In this document: one piece after another, positions 26,092-35,968 of the stretch | Layout: every line of letters starts with the position of its first letter | Numbering within the stretch: the stretch's first letter is position 1 | NCBI GenBank assembly: GCA_049680365.1 | Contig: JBAUHQ010000191.1 | Span: 1 to 64,000, forward strand | Length of the DNA: 64,000 nt | Direction of reading: 5' to 3' | From: K23-9 sp049680365 | GTDB lineage: Bacteria; Planctomycetota; Planctomycetia; Pirellulales; Pirellulaceae | The notes under the pieces: model-generated | The model's input: the letters and a program-made list of their open reading frames with translations, nothing else | Database searches by the model: none | Told to the model about the DNA's origin: nothing | Translations under genes and position numbers: made by a program

Positions 26092-27267
26092 TTATGCTGC
26101 TTCGATTTGTGGCAGTGACGCTTGTGCAGGCAAGAACCTTGCGAGCAAACTTTCTGCATCGGCAACGCTAATGTCGTCGGGTACCTGTTGCCCGTTGGTC
26201 AAATAGCTGACGGGTATTCCCGCGAACTGTTTGCTGGCGGTGATCTCCGAAACGATCGCTGCGGTCTGCGGCGCTTCGTCTAGTTTGGTCAGGATCGCAG
26301 CGGTAGGTCGGACCGGCGCAAATCCTTTCAATACGGTGCGGATATTGGCAGTCGAACTGGTCGCGCTCATGACCAGATGAGTCTCATCCGGTTGTGCCGA
26401 TCTCAGCATGTCGACCAGTTGATCAATCCTGGCATCGCTTTGCGGGCTACGACCAGCGGTATCAATCAAAACCAGATCGACATCGCCAAGCGACTCAATC
26501 GCCGTTCGCATTTGTTCGGGTTGTTCGACGACTTGCATCGGCAAGTCCATGATCTCTGCGTATGCCTTGAGTTGCTGCACCGCAGCAATTCGGAAGGTGT
26601 CAATGGTTACCAGTCCCACACTTCGCTTGGATTCCAGTCGGAAGCCTGCCGCCAGTTTTGCGACCGTCGTTGTCTTGCCGACGCCTGTTGGACCAATTAA
26701 GGCCACGGTGTGCCGAGTGCCAGGAGGGATGCGGATCGGACCGGCGATACCAAGTTCTCGGGCGACGCTACGATGCAGGTGCTCCAGCCAAGGCTGATCG
26801 ACCAAATCATCTAGATTGGCGGCAAAGCTGATCGTTGCGTCCAACCAACGCTGTACCGTTAGTGGGCAAATGCCCATCGATAACAATTGGCGTTGGCAAA
26901 CCACCAGGGATGCTGGCAGCAAATTGTGGTTTGCTGAATCGCTTTGGTAACGGGACTGTGTTTCAGATACGTCAAATTCGCCACGAAAGATTCTCGGCTC
27001 GCTGATCGAATTTGTCACAGGCGACATGCTGGAGTCGATACGACGCGAATCTGTTTTGGTGCTCGGATCCGAAGCGGCGATGTCGACAATCGCAGGCGTC
27101 GTGTCACCTACTTCTGCAGTGACTTCCACATAGCTGTTCCCCAGCCAACCTTTCCAACCGTCGCGGATTTGGCGAGTTTCTAGCACCGACGCTTCGGGAC
27201 CCATCTCACGACGGATGTCCTCCAGGGCGTCTTGCAAGCTGGCGGCTCGAAAGGTGCGAATTGGCAT
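26092..27267 (-). CDS. flhF: Flagellar biosynthesis SRP-type GTPase FlhF
   Basis: 391 residues. The N-terminal segment has the FlhF mark MPIRTFRAASLQDALEDIRREMG. The C-terminal NG GTPase domain shows GPTGVGKTTTVAKLA (G1), TIDTFRIAAVQQLKAYAEIM, LIDTAGRSPQ (G3) and LTKLDEAPQTAA (G4-like TKLD). FlhF sets the polar placement and number of flagella in many bacteria, in opposition to FlhG, which is not found next to it here. It begins 45 bases after flhA, so they are in one operon. Confidence 0.95.
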   Translation of the reverse strand: MPIRTFRAASLQDALEDIRREMGPEASVLETRQIRDGWKGWLGNSYVEVTAEVGDTTPAIVDIAASDPSTKTDSRRIDSSMSPVTNSISEPRIFRGEFDVSETQSRYQSDSANHNLLPASLVVCQRQLLSMGICPLTVQRWLDATISFAANLDDLVDQPWLEHLHRSVARELGIAGPIRIPPGTRHTVALIGPTGVGKTTTVAKLAAGFRLESKRSVGLVTIDTFRIAAVQQLKAYAEIMDLPMQVVEQPEQMRTAIESLGDVDLVLIDTAGRSPQSDARIDQLVDMLRSAQPDETHLVMSATSSTANIRTVLKGFAPVRPTAAILTKLDEAPQTAAIVSEITASKQFAGIPVSYLTNGQQVPDDISVADAESLLARFLPAQASLPQIEAA

Positions 27268-27312
27268 ATAGGAAACGAAAGTTAGGAAAAGTGTTAGTTA
27301 AGAAAAGGACTC

Positions 27313-29421
27313 TTAAGCAGCACTGGCTTGGTGATACAAGCCGACTTGTTCGTGTGATTCAACACGTGTGTCCTGAGCGATCTCGTCAAATGACAAAACA
27401 TGCAACCAAGGCATCGATTGCGACGTCATCTGGCGAATAGCGAAACGGATACGCGGACTGACCAAAATCACTGGTGGGTGTCCACCAGCAATTAGGTTCT
27501 TAACGGCTTCTTGAATCTTTTCGCAAGTGAGTTCTGCGGTTTCAGGGGCGATCCGGTTCAAAACATTCAAATCATCTTCACCAATCGCCTCCGCCAGTTC
27601 ACTTTCTAGCTGAGTTTCGATTCGCACTACGTGAATCGTGCTTTCACGGTCTCTCATTCGCGAGCAAATCGTTCGTGAGAGTCCGCGTCGCACGGCTTGG
27701 CACAGAGTGACCAAGTTCAAATGGGAATCGCTGTTCCTTGGTGCATGGTCGCCAAGGATTTCGAGGATCAAACCCAATTGTCGAATCGGAACGCCTTCAC
27801 GAAGTAATAGTTGCAACACTTGCTGTACGTCGCTTAGTCGCATGACTGATGGAATCAATTCATCGACCACGGTCGGCAATGTTTCATGCAACTGCTGGAT
27901 TAGATGTTGAGCTGCGTCGCGAGTTAACAATTCGTCGGCGTAGACCATCGATATTTCGCGCAAGTGCTCGATCAACACATCGACGGGGGCTTCGATTGCG
28001 TATCCATAGATAGCCGCCTGTTGTTGATCGGCAGGATCAATCCAGATCGCACGATTGCGGGATCGTAAGTCGCTCGCGGCGATCCCGGAGACTTCGCCCG
28101 TTGTGCCACCTTGGTCGACGGCCAGCAGTTTGTCACTTTGCAACGTCGCTGTAGCCACGATGTTTCCAGACAGGCGAATGGCGTATTCGTTTTCGCCTAG
28201 CGTTGCGTCATCGCGCACACGGACCTTTGGCAAAATGATTCCAATGTCGGTCGCGACCGTGTTACGAAGCGTTGCGATTTGCTGCATCAGGTCACCGCCC
28301 CGCGCCGGATCGGCAAGTCCTAGCAGGCCAATACCAATCGAGACTTCCATCGGATCGACGTTCAGATAGTCTTCGGCAAGTTTTTGTTTGGGCTTGTTTG
28401 ATTTTGCCAGTTCAGCCGCGTTGATCGCTTCGGTTTGAGCTTGATGCTCTTTGGCGACTTGAGCGTCGTTGCGATTTAGCACGATCGCCAATCCGATGCA
28501 TCCGAGCCCTAAAGTTGCCATTGGTATCGCTGGCAAGTTAGTCACGATCATCATCAACAAAAAAACTCCAGCGATTGCCAATGCTCTTTTGTTTCCAAAG
28601 AGTTGCTGCAAAAACTGTTCGCTGAGATTTGATTTTTTTGCGCTTCGCGTAACCAATAGGCCAGCGGCTAGTGAAATGAGTAAGGCTGGAATTTGGCTTA
28701 CCAACCCATCGCCAATGGTTAGTTTTGTAAACAGTGCGCCCGCTTCACCGATCGGCATGCCTGAACTGACGACGCCGATGTACAGGCCACCAATAATGTT
28801 GACAACCGTGATGACAATTCCGGCGATGGCGTCGCCGCGAACGAATTTGCTGGCTCCGTCCATCGCGCCGTAGAAATCAGCTTGCGATCGAATTTCGTCA
28901 CGCCGACGCCGTGCTTCGGACTCGTCGATCATGCCCGCGTTGACGTCTGCGTCGATGGCCATCTGTCGTCCCGGCATGCCATCGAGTGCGAAACGCGCTG
29001 CGACTTCGCTGATTCTTGTTGCGCCTTTGGTGATCACGACAAATTGGATCACGACCAGGATGATGAAAATGATCAATCCAACTTCGATGCGGTCGCCAGC
29101 AACGAATTCTCCAAACCCGCGAATCACACCCCCAGCGGCGCTCATTCCATCGGTTTCGGCCGTGGTCAATATCAAGCGAGTTGTCGCAACATTTAGCACC
29201 AGTCGAGACAAGGTCGTTGCGAGCAGCAGCGAGGGAAAAATGCTGAACTCGAGCGGAGTCGCGATTTGAATCGTCGTCAACAAAACGACCACGCCAATCG
29301 TGATATTTGCGGCCAACAGGAAATCCATCATCGCAGGCGGCAACGGCACCAGTATCACTACCAGGCAGGCAATGATTCCAATGGGCAGCAGCAGGTCGCG
29401 ATATCGCGAAAAGAATTCCAT
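27313..29421 (-). CDS. flhA: Flagellar export apparatus protein FlhA
   Basis: About 702 residues. The first half has eight membrane helices, including IIACLVVILVPLPPAMMDFLLAAN, and the FHIPEP-like region around SLLLATTLSRLVLNVATTR. The conserved loop with GAMDGASKFVRGDAI is present. The cytosolic half (from about residue 350) has the SD1-SD4 domain signs such as GEVSGIAASDLRSRN and VLIEHL. It forms the export gate for flagellar rod, hook and filament proteins. ATG 29421 is preferred because MEFFSRYRDLLLP starts directly before helix 1; the frame is open to 29442. It begins the flhA-flhF set; the neighbours fliP, fliQ and flhB are not in the window. Confidence 0.95.
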   Translation of the reverse strand: MEFFSRYRDLLLPIGIIACLVVILVPLPPAMMDFLLAANITIGVVVLLTTIQIATPLEFSIFPSLLLATTLSRLVLNVATTRLILTTAETDGMSAAGGVIRGFGEFVAGDRIEVGLIIFIILVVIQFVVITKGATRISEVAARFALDGMPGRQMAIDADVNAGMIDESEARRRRDEIRSQADFYGAMDGASKFVRGDAIAGIVITVVNIIGGLYIGVVSSGMPIGEAGALFTKLTIGDGLVSQIPALLISLAAGLLVTRSAKKSNLSEQFLQQLFGNKRALAIAGVFLLMMIVTNLPAIPMATLGLGCIGLAIVLNRNDAQVAKEHQAQTEAINAAELAKSNKPKQKLAEDYLNVDPMEVSIGIGLLGLADPARGGDLMQQIATLRNTVATDIGIILPKVRVRDDATLGENEYAIRLSGNIVATATLQSDKLLAVDQGGTTGEVSGIAASDLRSRNRAIWIDPADQQQAAIYGYAIEAPVDVLIEHLREISMVYADELLTRDAAQHLIQQLHETLPTVVDELIPSVMRLSDVQQVLQLLLREGVPIRQLGLILEILGDHAPRNSDSHLNLVTLCQAVRRGLSRTICSRMRDRESTIHVVRIETQLESELAEAIGEDDLNVLNRIAPETAELTCEKIQEAVKNLIAGGHPPVILVSPRIRFAIRQMTSQSMPWLHVLSFDEIAQDTRVESHEQVGLYHQASAA

Positions 29422-29609
29422 GGACGATCTGTCTTCGAGCAATGTTCGGGCACAGCCAACGAACTTGGCGGCTCTAAGCGAATGTATCGCGACAGTACGA
29501 AAATACGCTTCCAGAAGTCCAGATGAGACTCTAGCGAGGACCGGGTTTCACGCGGAATGTTCCACGAAAGATAGGGCCAACTAAAGCGACTGTGACCCGT
29601 TCGCCGTCC

Positions 29610-30305
29610 TTAGGCCGTCGCAATGCGACGAGAGATGATCGTTGGAGGACTTGTAAATGTTTCGCCGTGGCCGAGTCGGTCGTTGTTACCTGTGATTCGC
29701 TGGGGCGATGCAGCCTTTTGCGGAGTACGTCCGATTGCACAGGCTTTCTTTTCAGTCGGCGGCTGAACGGAAACTGATTCGCTCAATTGAACGAGTCCGA
29801 TCTTGGAAAACAGGATTTTTCGTAGCTCTTCGATTGGATAGTGGGATCGTGCCTCAATTCTCAGGTGCTTGATTCTTGCATTATGAAGCACGCGAGTAAT
29901 AAAGAGGTCTTTGGGTTGGGACGCTTGCTGTGTCGGAGACTTGACTGGCTCTACCAACTCCACCACTGCCAATGGTTTCATGGTGAAAGGATCGCACAGC
30001 AGAAAATCCACGCACTTACGATCCATCTTCAGGCCCAATTCAAGGCCGCCACCACCGGCCGAAACGATGAGAAAATTGGACAGTCGAACTTTCGCAAAAA
30101 CAACTGCATCAGCGGAAATCGCTGCTACCAACGATCGATAAAGCTTGGCTTGAGTAGGCGATAGCACTTCCGGTCGAAGCTTCAATTTCAAAGAAGATTC
30201 GTTGGCAAGTTCTTCACCAGATGATGCGTTTTCGTTTTCGCCAAACTGAAAGAAACGCCTGGCGGCTCTTCCTATTCGCGTAACGAAATCGTCTTCCCGA
30301 CTCAT
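29610..30305 (-). CDS. DUF2726-domain protein
   Basis: About 231 residues. The central part matches the DUF2726 pattern: LRPEVLSPTQAKLYRSL, VVFAKVRLSNFL, LELGLKMDRKCVDFLLCDPFTMKPLAVVEL, the last resembling a nuclease-like PD-(D/E)XK core. The remaining tail is Ser/Pro rich. ATG 30305 starts MSREDDF; the frame is open to 30470. It lies upstream of the flagellar block without a clear link. DUF2726 proteins are widespread, often with topoisomerase or helicase domains, and of unknown function. Confidence 0.7.
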   Translation of the reverse strand: MSREDDFVTRIGRAARRFFQFGENENASSGEELANESSLKLKLRPEVLSPTQAKLYRSLVAAISADAVVFAKVRLSNFLIVSAGGGGLELGLKMDRKCVDFLLCDPFTMKPLAVVELVEPVKSPTQQASQPKDLFITRVLHNARIKHLRIEARSHYPIEELRKILFSKIGLVQLSESVSVQPPTEKKACAIGRTPQKAASPQRITGNNDRLGHGETFTSPPTIISRRIATA

Positions 30306-30690
30306 AAATACCCGTCTCAAGATTCCGTTTTTGGCAGTTCTTGATACTGCGACATGACGAAAGCGTTGTTTGTGAAAAGCGAAAACACGTGGCAGTTGCC
30401 AGACTTCTACCGCAAAAAAAACTTGAAGTTTGACACCTTGAGGTTCGTGAAGACGAACCGTGTTTCGCATTTGACTACCGTTTTACAGCGTTGATGATAG
30501 TCGAAGACACGCAAGGCCTCTATCTGAACACGTGGTGCCTATCCGTAGAGGGGCATTGGCGGTAGCCAGTCAATGACGGACACCGACAGCATTTCGCAAG
30601 CCTTTGTGGGTGGGGTGAACATAGCCTTGGTGTTTTAGCAATTCCGTTACCACGGATTTTTTTAACAAAGACGCCGATCAATGGACCAAA
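30306..30690. other. Intergenic stretch without a recognised gene
   Basis: About 385 bases between the sulfatase end and the DUF2726 start, both on the minus strand. It likely holds the DUF2726 promoter. No hairpin or small gene is convincing. Confidence 0.35.
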
Positions 30691-32172
30691 TCAATGACTG
30701 CATTTTTCCAGCGATTGCTTGATCTTAGGGTGGTCCGCGAATGGCTCGTTCGTCGCGTCGATGTAACGGCTCATTTGCTGTGCAAGCCGTTTAGATATGT
30801 CCTGCGTTCCTGGTCGGCCAAAGAAGTTCAATAATTCATCGGGGTCAGTTTCGGCATCCATTAACCAGGGCTGATCGTCGACAGAAAGTATCAGTTTGTA
30901 CCGTCGGTCGATGGCAGCCAGCCATTTGGGTGTAGTTCCCGCGTTACGCAAAAAAGTGGCTGAGTCTGGATCGGCGTTTTTGCCGCTAGAGAGTTGCTGA
31001 CTGACATCACGTCCTTGGAACGGTGCTTTGCAATCGATGTCTGCTAACGACAGAACCGTGGGGGTGATATCGACGGTGCCAGTTGGTTCAAGGCAGATGC
31101 TGCCGGCTGTGAGTTTAGCTGGGTACCGAATCAGCATCGGTACTCGCGCGGAACCTTCGTACGGATTGCCTTTGTTCAACCGGTCGTGTTCATAGCACAA
31201 ATCACCGTGATCAGAAGTGAAGACGATGATGGTCGAATCAAGTTTCTGGATTTCGGCAAGCGTTTGCAGGATTCGGCCCAAATTGTCATCCAGACATTTG
31301 ACCATCCCGAAATACTTGCTCATCTGTTCGCCACGAAACGGCGGGTGCTTTTTGGCGTTGCCTACAAGCCAGCCTGGTTTCACAACATCATCGCGTCCGT
31401 AGGTGCGCGGAGGCAGGAAACGCAAGTGATCAAACATGTGATCGTAGGGTGCTCGCACGGTATTGGGACCGTGAGGATCTGGATAGCTGACGACGGATAA
31501 AAACGGTTGGTCGGTTTCTTGTTGAATGAACTCGATTACACGATCGGTCAAGAAATCGGTCGAAAACGTCTTCTCGTCCGCGCCGTCAACGGCGTAGTCG
31601 GGGCGATCTTTCCCATCTTTTGCTCCCACTCTCGGGCCTTCATCGGTCATCACGAACTTCTTCCAGTGTCCACGATTGAACATGGCCGACTTGTGTGTGA
31701 ATCCTCCGTCGACCTTGGGTGACCATTCGGGTTTGCCCGCTCCGCCCAAATGCCATTTGCCGACGAATGAAGATCGGTAGCCAGCAGCATTCATGAGTTT
31801 GGCGATCGTGGGCACATCGTCGCGAAGCTTCAAGTCGTTCGCTGGTGCACCGGTGTTTTGTGGGTACAGACCCGTCATCATTGCGGCACGACATGGGGTG
31901 CAAACGGGTGCTGTCGCATAAGCCCGCATGCACATCACGCCTTCTTTGGCCAAACGATCGATGTTTGGCGTTACGACGATGGTGCCCGGTCCCCACATTT
32001 CCGCTTGTTCTTGGGTGAGTTGCTCGCGGTAGCAACCGAGCGTGCGGAAATTGTGTTCGTCCGTAATGATGATCAGTACATTCGGCTGATCAGCGACAAC
32101 TATTTCGATCGCATTGCCAAGGACAAACAGAATACCGACGAAAAGCAACAGGTAACGGGAGTGACGGAACAT
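30691..32172 (-). CDS. Secreted sulfatase (CTPCR formylglycine motif)
   Basis: 493 residues with a signal segment (YLLLFVGILFVLGNAIEIVVAD). The N-terminal alkaline-phosphatase-like domain has NVLIIITDEHNFRTLGCY (metal ligand Asp), then the sulfatase site VCTPCRAAMMTGLYP with the cysteine at residue 91 that becomes formylglycine. The PSR of the usual CxPSR core reads PCR here. KWHLGG, a second metal-ligand region at SDHGD, and a C-terminal beta region follow. It probably removes sulfate from a marine or algal polysaccharide outside the membrane. No sugar transporter is beside it. It lies downstream of the LEPR/DUF4347 gene, separated by a hairpin. Confidence 0.9.
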   Translation of the reverse strand: MFRHSRYLLLFVGILFVLGNAIEIVVADQPNVLIIITDEHNFRTLGCYREQLTQEQAEMWGPGTIVVTPNIDRLAKEGVMCMRAYATAPVCTPCRAAMMTGLYPQNTGAPANDLKLRDDVPTIAKLMNAAGYRSSFVGKWHLGGAGKPEWSPKVDGGFTHKSAMFNRGHWKKFVMTDEGPRVGAKDGKDRPDYAVDGADEKTFSTDFLTDRVIEFIQQETDQPFLSVVSYPDPHGPNTVRAPYDHMFDHLRFLPPRTYGRDDVVKPGWLVGNAKKHPPFRGEQMSKYFGMVKCLDDNLGRILQTLAEIQKLDSTIIVFTSDHGDLCYEHDRLNKGNPYEGSARVPMLIRYPAKLTAGSICLEPTGTVDITPTVLSLADIDCKAPFQGRDVSQQLSSGKNADPDSATFLRNAGTTPKWLAAIDRRYKLILSVDDQPWLMDAETDPDELLNFFGRPGTQDISKRLAQQMSRYIDATNEPFADHPKIKQSLEKCSH

Positions 32173-32216
32173 GGATTTTCTGATGGCTGTAAGCTTCAGC
32201 TTGGTATGAATACGAA

Positions 32217-32248
32217 ATCAGCGAGCAGACGAATGACTGCTCGCTGAT
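32217..32248 (-). terminator. Hairpin after the LEPR/DUF4347 gene
   Basis: 12-bp stem (ATCAGCGAGCAG at 32217-32228 with CTGCTCGCTGAT at 32237-32248) and an 8-base loop. On the minus strand it lies 27 bases past the DUF4347 stop and is followed by TTTCGTATT. A likely terminator, though the T run is short. Confidence 0.6.
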
Positions 32249-32274
32249 GAAGTTTATGCTGGTCGATCGTTCGT

Positions 32275-34521
32275 TCAAATGATTAACTGGAATGAACCCA
32301 AAAATCCAGCAGGAACTGCATTTCCGGACTCGTCAAAAATGCGGCCTTCATTGATTGAAACAAAATACTCACCAGCAATGTAGCCGTTGGGGCCAGGAGG
32401 GAGCGCAAAGTACTCAACCGTTTCGTTGATGCCTTGCCCAATGCCGCCAGCAAATCCCGATAAGCTTTGTTCGTAACCATTGGGCCCGGTGACGGTCACC
32501 GTTGGAAGACCGTCGTTGGCGAACGAGACTCGAGCGACATTGTCTTGATAGGACAGGCCGAATTGGACTTGGCCAATTTCGTTGATTTGTGCGGTCGTTG
32601 TTGTCAGTCGAGCGGTTGGCGGAATGGTGTCCGTTTCGTCACCGATCGAAACCAAGAACGTGCCCAGGACTTGTCCTGGAGCAACATTGCCTGCTTGATC
32701 GGTCAGCGAATTCGGCTCCAAGATCACGGTGTACTCACCATTGTCCTGAGTTCCCCAGTCGCGTGTTGGTGTGCCAGCGATCTCGGGAAAAATGCCATGC
32801 AGTGTGGTGATTTCCGTAACTCCGTTTCCACCGCCAGTGAAAGCGACCGCAATTTGGTCATAGCCGTTGGGCCCCGCTACACGAATCGCAGCGGAATCGG
32901 CAAGTCGCTGATCATCGTTGTACTTGACGATAAATGACAAAGAGTCATTGGCGTTGTTGAACACCAATGGCGGATTATTCGGATTGAACTGAGCCGTGGG
33001 AGGTGTCACATCGCTGCTCAAGTCAATGCGTTCCAAACTGACTTGCTGCAAACGTAGATGGGATACGGTGTCCTCGGGTGCATCGCCCTGCCAGGCCCAG
33101 ATGCTTGCGAAAGCCGTTCCATCAGGGGCAACAAATTCTTGAGTCGTCGCTGGGGCCGACGAATCGAAGTCATTGGTGTCGATGACTAGTTCATCGATCT
33201 CATTGCCCTGTGCATCGCGGAAATCGATTCCGACGCTGGCGAATGGAGCTTGGCCAGAGCCAAAGAGAGTCCGATAAGCGTCCACCGAGAATCGATACAA
33301 CCCGCCAGCATCGACGTCGGCGATCAAGTAAGCGGATGTGTCGTTGCCGCCAGTCCAGGCGTCGCTTTGCAAAACCAACTCATTGAGTTCCTGATCGACG
33401 TAAACACGATCGGATGGATCATCGTTGACCCAAAAATCGCCGTTCCAAGTCAAGTCTTCAGCGAAGCCCGAGTCATATTCAAAAACTCCATTGGCGTGTA
33501 GCACTTGCCCGCGTCCGAATCCATCGGCAACGCCATCTTCGGGCAGCCACGTTCCGGTAGAGAACGTCGTCGGTGATTCGGATTCAAACAGGTTGCCGTT
33601 GATAACGACGTTGTCGACGGTCAGGTTTCGGTCAATACCGTTTTCGGGTTCGTACAAATCATTGTTGAATCGCACCGCAACACGATCCGCCGTGATGGAT
33701 TCGCTGGTGACGTATTCGAAAGGTTGCCACTGTGTTTGCGCTGTCCACGATTGGACAACTTCTCCATCGATCAACAAATCAAACTGTTCTTCGCCGGTAT
33801 CGCCCCAAGCATTGACGGTGATGTTCAGCGTGTTGTGAAAACGATTTCGCGCGACGATGTCGAAGGCAACGAGTGATTCCACTTGGCCGCTTTGCACTTC
33901 AAAATCCCAGTCACCGCCTTGTGAGCGATCACCAGTCAAATTCGTTGACGCCGCCACGTCCGCCCCAGTCAGCTTGGCAAGCTGAGCCACAAACTGAGCA
34001 CCCGCCCTGCCCTGCCCCGTTTCGCATCCGTAAAGCAAAATGTCTGCATCGGCCTTCAATGCTCTTGACCATAACTGTACCTGTTCACTGCGATCCGAAA
34101 GTGATTGACCATCAACCAACTGATTGCCAAGCCGCAATGCACCAGTCTGGCCATGGGTGACGATATGAACCTGAGCGATATCATTTCGTTGTGACAGGAC
34201 GCTAGAAATTTGATCGATGGGATCGCACGACGTGTCCAGCAACACAATTTCACTGTCAGTTGACAAACCATCCAGCAAGACATCGACATCATTTAGCTCG
34301 CTATCGACAAAGACGATGCTCTGAGGCGAACTGGATTGGACGTTTGCAGCGTCGCTTGTCGGCGTGTCTGCGAAGGTCGTCGCAACTTCGGCGGCTTGAC
34401 CCACATCGCCAGCCAGCATGATGCGCGGTTCCAGCGAAGACGTCTGCCAGGAGACTCTTTCTAGTGAATGAGGGCTCGATTGTTTATGGCTTGCAGTTGA
34501 TTTTGGCTCGCGAAAAAACAT
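32275..34521 (-). CDS. LEPR-motif secreted protein with DUF4347, xylan-binding-like CBM and repeat domains
   Basis: 748 residues. A LEPRIMLAGD motif near residues 30-39, the planctomycete LEPR-XLL export or anchoring signal, is followed by a DUF4347 domain (SIVFVDSEL, QVHIVTHGQTGALRLG, ILLYGCETGQG). At about 232-318 comes a beta domain with NAWGDTGEEQFDLLIDGEVVQSW and DNVVINGNL, like the calcium-dependent xylan-binding CBM60 family. The C-terminal half holds two similar beta-sandwich repeats (PPTAQFNPNNPP and PPTARLTTTTAQ lead-ins) ending in a short SFQLII strand. It is probably a large exported surface protein that binds polysaccharide. The QGRAG codons at 34004-34018 come from a dispersed motif. 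Confidence 0.75.
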   Translation of the reverse strand: MFFREPKSTASHKQSSPHSLERVSWQTSSLEPRIMLAGDVGQAAEVATTFADTPTSDAANVQSSSPQSIVFVDSELNDVDVLLDGLSTDSEIVLLDTSCDPIDQISSVLSQRNDIAQVHIVTHGQTGALRLGNQLVDGQSLSDRSEQVQLWSRALKADADILLYGCETGQGRAGAQFVAQLAKLTGADVAASTNLTGDRSQGGDWDFEVQSGQVESLVAFDIVARNRFHNTLNITVNAWGDTGEEQFDLLIDGEVVQSWTAQTQWQPFEYVTSESITADRVAVRFNNDLYEPENGIDRNLTVDNVVINGNLFESESPTTFSTGTWLPEDGVADGFGRGQVLHANGVFEYDSGFAEDLTWNGDFWVNDDPSDRVYVDQELNELVLQSDAWTGGNDTSAYLIADVDAGGLYRFSVDAYRTLFGSGQAPFASVGIDFRDAQGNEIDELVIDTNDFDSSAPATTQEFVAPDGTAFASIWAWQGDAPEDTVSHLRLQQVSLERIDLSSDVTPPTAQFNPNNPPLVFNNANDSLSFIVKYNDDQRLADSAAIRVAGPNGYDQIAVAFTGGGNGVTEITTLHGIFPEIAGTPTRDWGTQDNGEYTVILEPNSLTDQAGNVAPGQVLGTFLVSIGDETDTIPPTARLTTTTAQINEIGQVQFGLSYQDNVARVSFANDGLPTVTVTGPNGYEQSLSGFAGGIGQGINETVEYFALPPGPNGYIAGEYFVSINEGRIFDESGNAVPAGFLGSFQLII
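34004..34018 (+). repeat. CCCTGCCCTGCCC-type motif inside the DUF4347 gene
   Basis: GCCCTGCCCTGCCCC on the plus strand; the coding strand reads QGRAG. The flanking protein pattern TGQG...AQFVAQL suggests it may interrupt an otherwise continuous domain. Confidence 0.5.
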
Positions 34522-34752
34522 GGTGCTTCAACTGGAATGGGCAGACTGGGCAGGATTGTTTAATGAGCCCAACACCATATCTCATCCCGTTCAGACGAAC
34601 AAGAATTTCCAATCAAAGAAACGGCGAAAAGAGTTCCGCTTCAGTGGCCATCCGATGCAAAGCGTGCGGCTGTGGCATGACGCGTAGGCGCATCACAAGC
34701 CAGCTCAATAAAGAACTCGCCTTTCCGCTTGATCGAGCGTCTGCCGTGAATG

Positions 34753-35916
34753 CTAGATGACGCGCAGCGACAGAACGCCCTTGATGGCTCTCAAACTGGC
34801 AACTGTTTCGTCGGACACGTTACCGTCAACATCGATGATCGTGTAGGCGATGTCGCCACGTGATTTGTTCAATAAATCTGCGATGTTCAAATCCGCGTTC
34901 GCCAGAATCGTGGAGATTTGGCCAACCATGTTAGGCACGTTGGCGTTGGCGATGGTGATCCGTTTAGTACCGCCGCGAGGCATAAAGGCTTCGGGAAAAT
35001 TGACGCTGTTCGTGACCGTACCGTGTTCCAAGTATTCACGGACTTGATCGGCGACCATGATCGCGCAGTTTTCCTCCGCCTCGTCAGTAGACGCACCCAA
35101 GTGTGGGAACGAAATAACTTTGGGGTGATTTAACAATGCGCCGGTTGGGAAGTCGATCACGTAGGCGTGCAAGTGTCCGGTATCCAACGCTTGTAGAACC
35201 GCATCGTCGTCGCAGATTCCGCCGCGAGCCAAGTTGATGATGACGCCACCTTTGGGCATCATGGCAATGCGTTGGGCGCTGACAACGCCACGGGTTGCAT
35301 CAAGCAGAGGCACATGCACTGTGACGGCATCGCACTGGCTGAATAATTGGTCGATGCTGACCGCTTTTTCAACTCCGCTGTCCAATTGCCAGGCGCTTTG
35401 CACGGAAATCAGCGGGTCGTACCCGACCACTTTCATGCCAAGTGACAATGCTGCATTGGCGACGCGAAGTCCAATGGCTCCCAGTCCGATCACACCGAGT
35501 GTTTTGGAAGGAAGTTCGTAGCCGACGAAATTCTTTTTGCCGGATTCGACAGCGACCGAAATCTCTTCGTCGGTGCCACTCAGTCCGGCAGCGAAGGCTT
35601 GCGACTGCGTGATATTACGTGCCGCCATCAGCAAACCGGCTAGCACTAGTTCCTTCACTGCATTGGCGTTGGCACCCGGTGCGTTGAAAACCGGCACACC
35701 CAATTTCGACATTTTGTCGACGGGGATGTTGTTCACGCCTGCGCCAGCACGGCCAATCGCCACAACGGAGCTTGGCAGTTCCATGTCATGCATCTTGAAT
35801 GAACGCAACAAGATTGCATCAGGCTGGTTGACTTCCGAAGCAACTTCGTAAGTTTCGCTTGGGAGCCGTTGGAGGCCTTTGCCAGAAATGCTATTGAGCG
35901 TTTGGATTTTGAACAT
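34753..35916 (-). CDS. serA: D-3-phosphoglycerate dehydrogenase
   Basis: First step of serine synthesis. The 387-residue protein has the catalytic and NAD domains with GRAGAGVNNIPVD, LGVIGLGAIGLRVAN (glycine loop) and INLARGGICDD, the FPHLGAST site with its histidine, and a C-terminal ACT domain (ITIANANVPNMVGQISTIL, then IADLLNKSRGDIAYTIIDVD), which in homologues binds serine for feedback control. It is 151 bases after serC on the same strand; the gap holds a REP-like inverted repeat. Likely one operon serC-serA. Confidence 0.95.
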   Translation of the reverse strand: MFKIQTLNSISGKGLQRLPSETYEVASEVNQPDAILLRSFKMHDMELPSSVVAIGRAGAGVNNIPVDKMSKLGVPVFNAPGANANAVKELVLAGLLMAARNITQSQAFAAGLSGTDEEISVAVESGKKNFVGYELPSKTLGVIGLGAIGLRVANAALSLGMKVVGYDPLISVQSAWQLDSGVEKAVSIDQLFSQCDAVTVHVPLLDATRGVVSAQRIAMMPKGGVIINLARGGICDDDAVLQALDTGHLHAYVIDFPTGALLNHPKVISFPHLGASTDEAEENCAIMVADQVREYLEHGTVTNSVNFPEAFMPRGGTKRITIANANVPNMVGQISTILANADLNIADLLNKSRGDIAYTIIDVDGNVSDETVASLRAIKGVLSLRVI

Positions 35917-35968
35917 AGTTGAAAGCAGGGAGCAGTTTGAGCAGGGGGCTTGGAGCTGTGTGTTTGTC

